Assembly: GCA_027081115.1 (NCBI GenBank)
Contig: JALWLD010000057.1
Coordinates: 62,001-126,000 of the forward strand
Source: Sulfurovum sp.
GTDB lineage: Bacteria; Campylobacterota; Campylobacteria; Campylobacterales; Sulfurovaceae
DNA length: 64,000 bases
Reading direction: 5' to 3'
The translations under genes were made by a program, and so were the position numbers. The notes under the pieces were generated by a model that was not told where the DNA came from, did no database searches, and was given only the letters and a program-made list of their open reading frames with translations. This document shows positions 60,082 through 64,000 of the stretch, one piece after another (position 1 is the first letter of the stretch; every line of letters starts with the position of its first letter).

Positions 60082-61935
60082 TTAAAAGCTGTATTTTACT
60101 TTTGCGTACAAAGAAGCCCCTTCGCTAGCATAACCATAGACTGATTGATACTCTTTGTCAAAAATGTTTCTTGCATGGAGCGTCAAGTCAAGATCTTCAG
60201 CAAGTTTGGCTCCGAAGTTTAGGTTCCATAAGGTATAGTTTCCTGTTGGTACATCTGCTGCAATAGGGAATCCTCCATCTGTGTCAGTTCTATCTCCAAT
60301 GTACTGTGCATCTATACCAAAGTACATGTTGCTGTCAGTGTAGTAATTGGCAGAAACATTGAGTGTGTCTTTTGCACGTCTTGGCAGGTCTGATCCATCA
60401 TATTTTTCAAAGTCAATTAAGTGTGTATAGTTAGCATTTAGTACAAGGTTTTCCATTGGTGTGTAAGTACTGGAGATTTCTATTCCTGAGAATCTTGACT
60501 CTCCATCTACATTATAATAGCCATAATTAACATAATCATAATCTATGTAATCTTCTACTTTATTGTTGAAGTAAGAAATAGAGATGAGTTTTTTGTAGCT
60601 AGCAGTTATATCAAATCCTGTTGTATAGCTTGGATTTAGAAAAGTACCAAAAACAGTATTTGCAAATTGGAAAGAACTTGGTGCATCATACGAGGTATAG
60701 TAGTTAGCAGCAGTAGTAAATCCTTCCAAAAATGAATGCTGATGTTTCAAACCTATTTTGTAAGTGGTTTTATTGTCAAATTCATCATAATTGTCATAAC
60801 GCAGGTTGGTTTCTAAAAGTGTTCTGTCATTGATATGATAGATATTTGAAATATAGACAGCTTTGTTTGTATACGCTGCTTCGCTTGCTGCGAAATCATT
60901 GTATTGGTTGAATCCATCAATATCCTTGTACTCGAGACCAAGAATCACTTTTCCTACACCATAGTCATATTTGTTTATAAGCGAATATTCTTTGATTGTT
61001 GCTTTGTATGCATTGACACCATCTCCAAAAAAAGGATTTGTAGTAAAATATTCTCTTTCATACTCTCCTTTACTTGCCTGGAAAAGAGCAGTGTAATTAT
61101 TGTATGAAAAATCATAGTTAAGTGCATAATTGGTTTGGTCTGAAGTAGCATGACTAAAGTCATCATCCGCTTGCGCAAATGAATAAGAATCATCCCACTC
61201 TGTTTTTGTTTTGTAACGGTTGTAACTGAGTCTTAGTTTGTTATTTTCATTAAACGCGTAACCAAGTTTGATATTTCCATTTTTATTTTCATAACTGTCT
61301 GACTCAGCATCTCTTGGTGCTAGAGCTGAAAAACCATCACTGTCAAGGTATGAACCAAGTACCTGTGCAGTAAACCTTTCATCTTTATAAGAGAGGTCTG
61401 CATCAACGCCTTTGGTGTTATATGAACCATAAGAAAGTGCAAGTGAACCATGTACCCCCTTTTTAGGCTGTTTTGTAATGATGTTAATGACACCGGCTGA
61501 AGCGTTGGACCCCCAGATGGAACTTGCTCCGCCTTTTACGATTTCTATCTGCTTGATATTACTTGTGGTCAGTGCATCAAGAAGTGCTGTTCCATTAGTT
61601 GTACTGGGATCATTGAGTCTCATCCCGTCTATCATAACAAGTATCTGGCCTGAATCCATACCTCTCATAAAAAAAGAAGTAGGTTGTCCTAATCCTCCTG
61701 ATTGAGCAACTTGGATACCGGACTGAGTGGAGATAGCCTGTGCTACAGTCTGGTAGCCTTTTTCTTCGATATCTTCAGCTGTGATGACTGTAATGTCAGA
61801 GGTTGTCTCAGCGATACTTTGTGTGGTTTTGTTGGCTGAGATAACAGTGATCTCTCCCATATCCACTTCTTCTGCATGTATATTTGTTGTTAAGAGTAGG
61901 GTTGCCGTGATAAGGCTAAGTGATTTGATGGTCAT
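60082..61935 (-). CDS. TonB-dependent outer membrane receptor (BtuB/Cir-like)
   Basis: 617 residues from the ATG at 61935, which gives the signal MTIKSLSLITATLLLTTNIHA; the upstream extension is leader sequence. The plug domain has the TonB box-like region EITVISANKTTQS and blocks SQSGGLGQPTSFFMRGMDSG, LVMIDGMRLNDPST and GGASSIWGSNASAGVINII. The barrel follows and ends VYGYASEGASLYAKVKYSF with a terminal Phe. It imports a siderophore, cobalamin or similar ligand. I see no cobalamin riboswitch or convincing Fur box upstream, so the ligand is open. Confidence 0.9.
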   Translation of the reverse strand: MTIKSLSLITATLLLTTNIHAEEVDMGEITVISANKTTQSIAETTSDITVITAEDIEEKGYQTVAQAISTQSGIQVAQSGGLGQPTSFFMRGMDSGQILVMIDGMRLNDPSTTNGTALLDALTTSNIKQIEIVKGGASSIWGSNASAGVINIITKQPKKGVHGSLALSYGSYNTKGVDADLSYKDERFTAQVLGSYLDSDGFSALAPRDAESDSYENKNGNIKLGYAFNENNKLRLSYNRYKTKTEWDDSYSFAQADDDFSHATSDQTNYALNYDFSYNNYTALFQASKGEYEREYFTTNPFFGDGVNAYKATIKEYSLINKYDYGVGKVILGLEYKDIDGFNQYNDFAASEAAYTNKAVYISNIYHINDRTLLETNLRYDNYDEFDNKTTYKIGLKHQHSFLEGFTTAANYYTSYDAPSSFQFANTVFGTFLNPSYTTGFDITASYKKLISISYFNNKVEDYIDYDYVNYGYYNVDGESRFSGIEISSTYTPMENLVLNANYTHLIDFEKYDGSDLPRRAKDTLNVSANYYTDSNMYFGIDAQYIGDRTDTDGGFPIAADVPTGNYTLWNLNFGAKLAEDLDLTLHARNIFDKEYQSVYGYASEGASLYAKVKYSF

Positions 61936-62023
61936 TATGTTTCCTTGTTTTATATTAGGTCTGGAATAGCCAAACTTATATGTGTTATGTATGTGTATAA
62001 ATGTATAGAGCGTGTGTATAAAA
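61936..62023. other. Leader of the TonB receptor gene
   Basis: Part of the 330-bp stretch between the receptor and dapD. It is AT-rich, with AAGGAAAC just before the receptor ATG on the minus strand as the ribosome site. The rest of the stretch holds a possible 54-codon frame and two promoters. No riboswitch fold was recognised. Confidence 0.45.
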
Positions 62024-62188
62024 TTATGCTGAGTGAAGAGGAGGAGAGGTTTTATATTCTTCAATTTTAAAGGCATGGTTGTGGTACTGAACATTACTGT
62101 CTACGGTACATAATTTATTGAGAGTAGAATACATCGCAATAATTGCCAAAGAATAGTAACGTTTGGTATAGCCTCGTAAGTGTTTCAT
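62024..62188 (-). CDS. Possible 54-residue protein upstream of the TonB receptor
   Basis: An open frame from ATG at 62188 to TAA at 62024. The product starts MKHLRGYTKRYYSLAIIAMY, has a single Cys (27) and a histidine-containing tail (YHNHAF; PPLHSA). A TAAAAT box at 62195-62200 ends six bases before the ATG, so it would be nearly leaderless; no ribosome site is seen. It ends 88 bases before the receptor gene. No family recognised; it could equally be untranslated leader. Confidence 0.35.
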   Translation of the reverse strand: MKHLRGYTKRYYSLAIIAMYSTLNKLCTVDSNVQYHNHAFKIEEYKTSPPLHSA

Positions 62189-62222
62189 GTGCGGATTTTA
62201 CACTAATTTAAATAAAATCGAG

Positions 62223-62228
62223 TATAAT
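62223..62228 (+). promoter_or_regulatory. -10 box of dapD
   Basis: TATAAT in CGAGTATAATCC, 37 bases before the dapD ATG; CAGGAG is the ribosome site. Confidence 0.55.
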
Positions 62229-62265
62229 CCTTAAAAATATTTTTTATTATTATCAGGAGAATTCA

Positions 62266-63459
62266 ATGGCAATTGAAACAGTTACATTAACAGATGAATT
62301 TAAAGCATTGGTAGCAGACGTTACTTCACAAGAGGGCTACAGAGAGCCGATTGCATTTGGTATTGCTAGAGTGGACAGGGGGCAGAAGAATGCTGAAAAA
62401 GTACTTCAGGCAAATTTTGGTCTTGTAAACTGGAAAGAAAATTATGGTTCTGCAGCGGTATTTATCAAGGCATTGCAAGAGGCAAACTGTGATGTAAATT
62501 GCGCAGCTTCTGAGTTTGTAACAACGATCAATGATAACTTTGTGCAGAATTGTATGGCTGCATTTGCACCATATCTTGCAGAAGCAACAGGCGAAGCACA
62601 TAAAAATGTACAAGTCATTAAAACATTGGCGTCTATGGAAGATATTGCTAAGAATTTTAGAATTGTTTTCTTGTTTGAAGATGCAAATCCTCAGTCAGTG
62701 GAATCTGTCTATTTGAAGCTCTATTCTATTTCATTGGCAAAAGCACCACTTAGAAGAGTAAATCTTAATGGTGCCTTTGGCATCTTGTCAAATGTGGCAT
62801 GGGTTGGGAATACACCTTATGAGCTTGACTACCTTAGAGAGAATGAAATAGAAATGAAACTCAACGGCACATTCCCAAAAATTGATTCTGTAGATAAGTT
62901 CCCAAGATATCTACAACACATCATCCCAGCAGATAATACAAGAATACTTGAAGCTTCCAAAGTAAGAATGGGTGCACAGTTGGCAGCTGGTACTACAGTA
63001 ATGCCAGGTGCTTCATACATCAATTTCAATGCAGGGACACTTGGTCCGGTAATGGTTGAAGGACGTATCTCTTCTTCTGCGATTGTAGGTGCCGGTTCAG
63101 ATGTCGGTGGTGGTGCAAGTATCCTTGGTGTACTTTCAGGAACTGACGGAAACCCTATTACTATTGGAGAAAATACATTGTTAGGTGCAAACTCTACTTG
63201 TGGTATTCCTCTTGGTGATGCATGTATTATTGATGGTGGTTTGGCAATTTTTGCTGGAACAAAAGTTTCCATAACAGAAGAAGAACTAGCGAAGATCATC
63301 GAAGCAAACCCAGGAAAAGAGATAGAGTATAAAAATATTTTCAGAGCCGATGAACTGCAGGGATTAAATGGTTTACATTTCAGACAGGACTCTACTACCG
63401 GAGAGATCGTAGTGAGAAGATCAACTAGAGAAGTACAGCTTAACGCAGTATTGCATTAA
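62266..63459 (+). CDS. dapD: Tetrahydrodipicolinate N-succinyltransferase
   Basis: 397 residues, the long form found in Campylobacterota. The N-terminal ~200 residues are the family-specific helical part (VDRGQKNAEKVLQANFGLVN). The C-terminal half is a left-handed beta-helix with hexapeptide repeats: AAGTTVMPGASYINFNAGTL, GRISSSAIVGAGSDVGGGAS and ENTLLGANSTCGIPLGDACI. It succinylates tetrahydrodipicolinate on the way to diaminopimelate and lysine. It has its own promoter. Confidence 0.93.
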   Translation: MAIETVTLTDEFKALVADVTSQEGYREPIAFGIARVDRGQKNAEKVLQANFGLVNWKENYGSAAVFIKALQEANCDVNCAASEFVTTINDNFVQNCMAAFAPYLAEATGEAHKNVQVIKTLASMEDIAKNFRIVFLFEDANPQSVESVYLKLYSISLAKAPLRRVNLNGAFGILSNVAWVGNTPYELDYLRENEIEMKLNGTFPKIDSVDKFPRYLQHIIPADNTRILEASKVRMGAQLAAGTTVMPGASYINFNAGTLGPVMVEGRISSSAIVGAGSDVGGGASILGVLSGTDGNPITIGENTLLGANSTCGIPLGDACIIDGGLAIFAGTKVSITEEELAKIIEANPGKEIEYKNIFRADELQGLNGLHFRQDSTTGEIVVRRSTREVQLNAVLH

Positions 63460-63500
63460 AATGTAAGTGGGGCGATTGTGATCGTACCAAAAGGTAAAAA

Positions 63501-63737
63501 ATGAACGAAGAAAATGTAGTAGAACGTGTCTGTCTTTTGGCACTTATGAAAAAAGAGCCAGAAGAGACACTCCTGGATGTACAAAAGATGCTTGTTGAGA
63601 CAGGTATGTTTGAGATGAAAGAGTGTAAAGAGGTGTTTAAAAAACTTGAAGATGAACAGTATATCTCTTCGAATGGCTCTTTGACTATGAAGGGTGTAAT
63701 GGAAGCCAAAGTGGCTGAAGAGATGTTTAAGCAATGA
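63501..63737 (+). CDS. Hypothetical 78-residue protein
   Basis: Small, acidic and helical, without signal or membrane segment. The pattern of three helices and a short hairpin (EEVFKKLEDEQYISS-like region, then NGSLTMKGVMEAKVAEEMF) resembles a winged-helix fold, which is only a suggestion. AAAAGGT before the ATG supports translation. It lies 41 bases after dapD and its TGA begins the third copy of the intergenic repeat; the S4-domain gene follows. Confidence 0.68.
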   Translation: MNEENVVERVCLLALMKKEPEETLLDVQKMLVETGMFEMKECKEVFKKLEDEQYISSNGSLTMKGVMEAKVAEEMFKQ

Positions 63738-63785
63738 GAACCGTTAATCAAATGACAATAGTTTGTTGTTTGTAGGTTCAGAATA
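63735..63785 (+). repeat. Intergenic repeat, copy 3 (shortened)
   Basis: Begins at the TGA of the 78-residue gene: TGAGAACCG, stem AAATGACAA (63750-63758), loop TAGT, TTGTTGTTT (63763-63771) with two G-T pairs, then GTAGGTTCAGAA. The 3' part seen in copies 1 and 2 is missing or diverged. Confidence 0.75.
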
Positions 63786-63800
63786 AAAAAAGGATAAAAC

Positions 63801-64000
63801 ATGCGTGTAGACAAATGGTTGTCGGCGGTGAATGTTGTGAAGCGTCGTACGATCGCTACTGATATGTTAAAATCCGGCGTAGTTTTTGTTAATGATATGA
63901 AAGCAAAAGCTTCTAAAGATCTGAAGATCGGAGACAAAGTGACCATCGAGTATCTTAAAGGGGCAAAGTCTTACGAAGTGTTGCAGATACCTACAACCAA
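63801..64000 (+). CDS. S4-domain RNA-binding protein, Hsp15-like (3' end outside window)
   Basis: Only the first 66 codons are inside the window. MRVDKWLSAVNVVKRRTIAT and GVVFVNDMKAKASKDLKIGD are the S4 RNA-binding domain in the arrangement of HslR/Hsp15, which binds stalled 50S subunits carrying nascent peptidyl-tRNA. AAAGGA lies upstream of the ATG. Other S4 proteins (RluB/RsuA types) have longer tails, which cannot be judged here. Confidence 0.8.
   Translation, partial: MRVDKWLSAVNVVKRRTIATDMLKSGVVFVNDMKAKASKDLKIGDKVTIEYLKGAKSYEVLQIPTT

Noticed and set aside
61936..62265. Cobalamin riboswitch or Fur box upstream of the TonB receptor
   Set aside because: No conserved B12-box or GATAATGATAATCATTATC-like sequence could be recognised in this stretch.
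1..64000. tRNA, rRNA, CRISPR array, prophage, integrase or toxin-antitoxin module
   Set aside because: Scanned the spacers and gene list; none shows the needed sequence or motifs. Spacers are mostly under 130 bases.

Overview
The window looks like a chromosomal housekeeping region of a member of the Campylobacterota (formerly Epsilonproteobacteria), most likely a Sulfurovum- or Sulfurimonas-like sulfur-oxidising lineage. The evidence is moderate-to-low GC, dense packing with many 1-8 bp gene overlaps, sigma70 promoters that show a strong TATAAT but no clear -35, and lineage-typical families: an HP1043/HsrA-type orphan regulator, a DUF2018 protein next to ispB-hemA-proS, a UPF0323 lipoprotein, and the ppiD-like/ftsA/ftsZ cluster. 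I see no rRNA, tRNA, CRISPR array, prophage or intact insertion sequence. The genus assignment is inference from gene content.

Layout. 1-3.6 kb: end of a molybdopterin oxidoreductase, then two wall-sugar hydrolases (GH20 hexosaminidase and NamZ-type muramidase) meeting tail to tail. 3.7-7.1 kb: argD, a TolC-like outer membrane protein and a MidA-type methyltransferase. 7.1-11.5 kb, minus strand: tlpA-like lipoprotein, ftsY, an unknown membrane protein, radA, acpS, lipoprotein. 11.5-16.4 kb, plus: 5-formyl-THF cyclo-ligase, RNase Y, a small unknown gene, cyclophilin, cmoB, HsrA-like regulator. 16.3-16.6 kb: a hairpin-rich spacer with a REP-like sequence. 16.6-28.1 kb: thioesterase, metallo-hydrolase, ferritin-like protein, lpxK, argB, a cytochrome c peroxidase overlapping a PAS-GGDEF-EAL protein, a seven-repeat propeller protein, thrC and a LysM-3D protein. 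28.1-35.8 kb: ABC-F ATPase, M48 protease, hotdog protein, prmC, DUF4149 protein, hypoxanthine-DNA glycosylase, apaH, ppaC. 35.8-41.7 kb, minus: PpiD-like chaperone, FtsA, FtsZ, UPF0323 lipoprotein, glutathionylspermidine-synthase-like enzyme. 41.8-46.8 kb: bioA facing an aldolase-like protein, a cation/proton antiporter and a Sel1-repeat protein. 46.9-57.8 kb, plus: rsmH, FtsL-like protein, RND permease, DUF2018 protein, polyprenyl synthase, hemA, proS, fxsA, DsbC-like protein, hemC. 58-64 kb: a small beta-barrel protein, L,D-transpeptidase, membrane protein plus TonB receptor, dapD, a small unknown gene and the start of an Hsp15-like S4 protein.

How the genes work together. Envelope and division functions dominate: FtsZ/FtsA/FtsY, RsmH and an FtsL candidate, DapD, lipid A kinase, L,D-transpeptidase, wall-sugar hydrolases and LysM-3D. 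Others serve amino-acid and cofactor synthesis (ArgB, ArgD, ThrC, BioA, HemA, HemC), translation and RNA (CmoB, ProS, PrmC, RNase Y), redox and signalling (Ccp with a c-di-GMP protein, TlpA- and DsbC-like thiol proteins) and nucleotide or damage control (ApaH, PpaC, RadA, deoxyinosine glycosylase).

Most notable non-gene signal: three copies of an intergenic repeat (33.4, 56.8 and 63.7 kb), all in the same orientation, each beginning at the TGA stop of the upstream gene and carrying a 9-bp stem with a four-base loop placed 14-15 bases downstream, with pairing kept through wobble changes. It matches no element I can name and is the best candidate here for something undescribed. No large new multi-gene system is evident.
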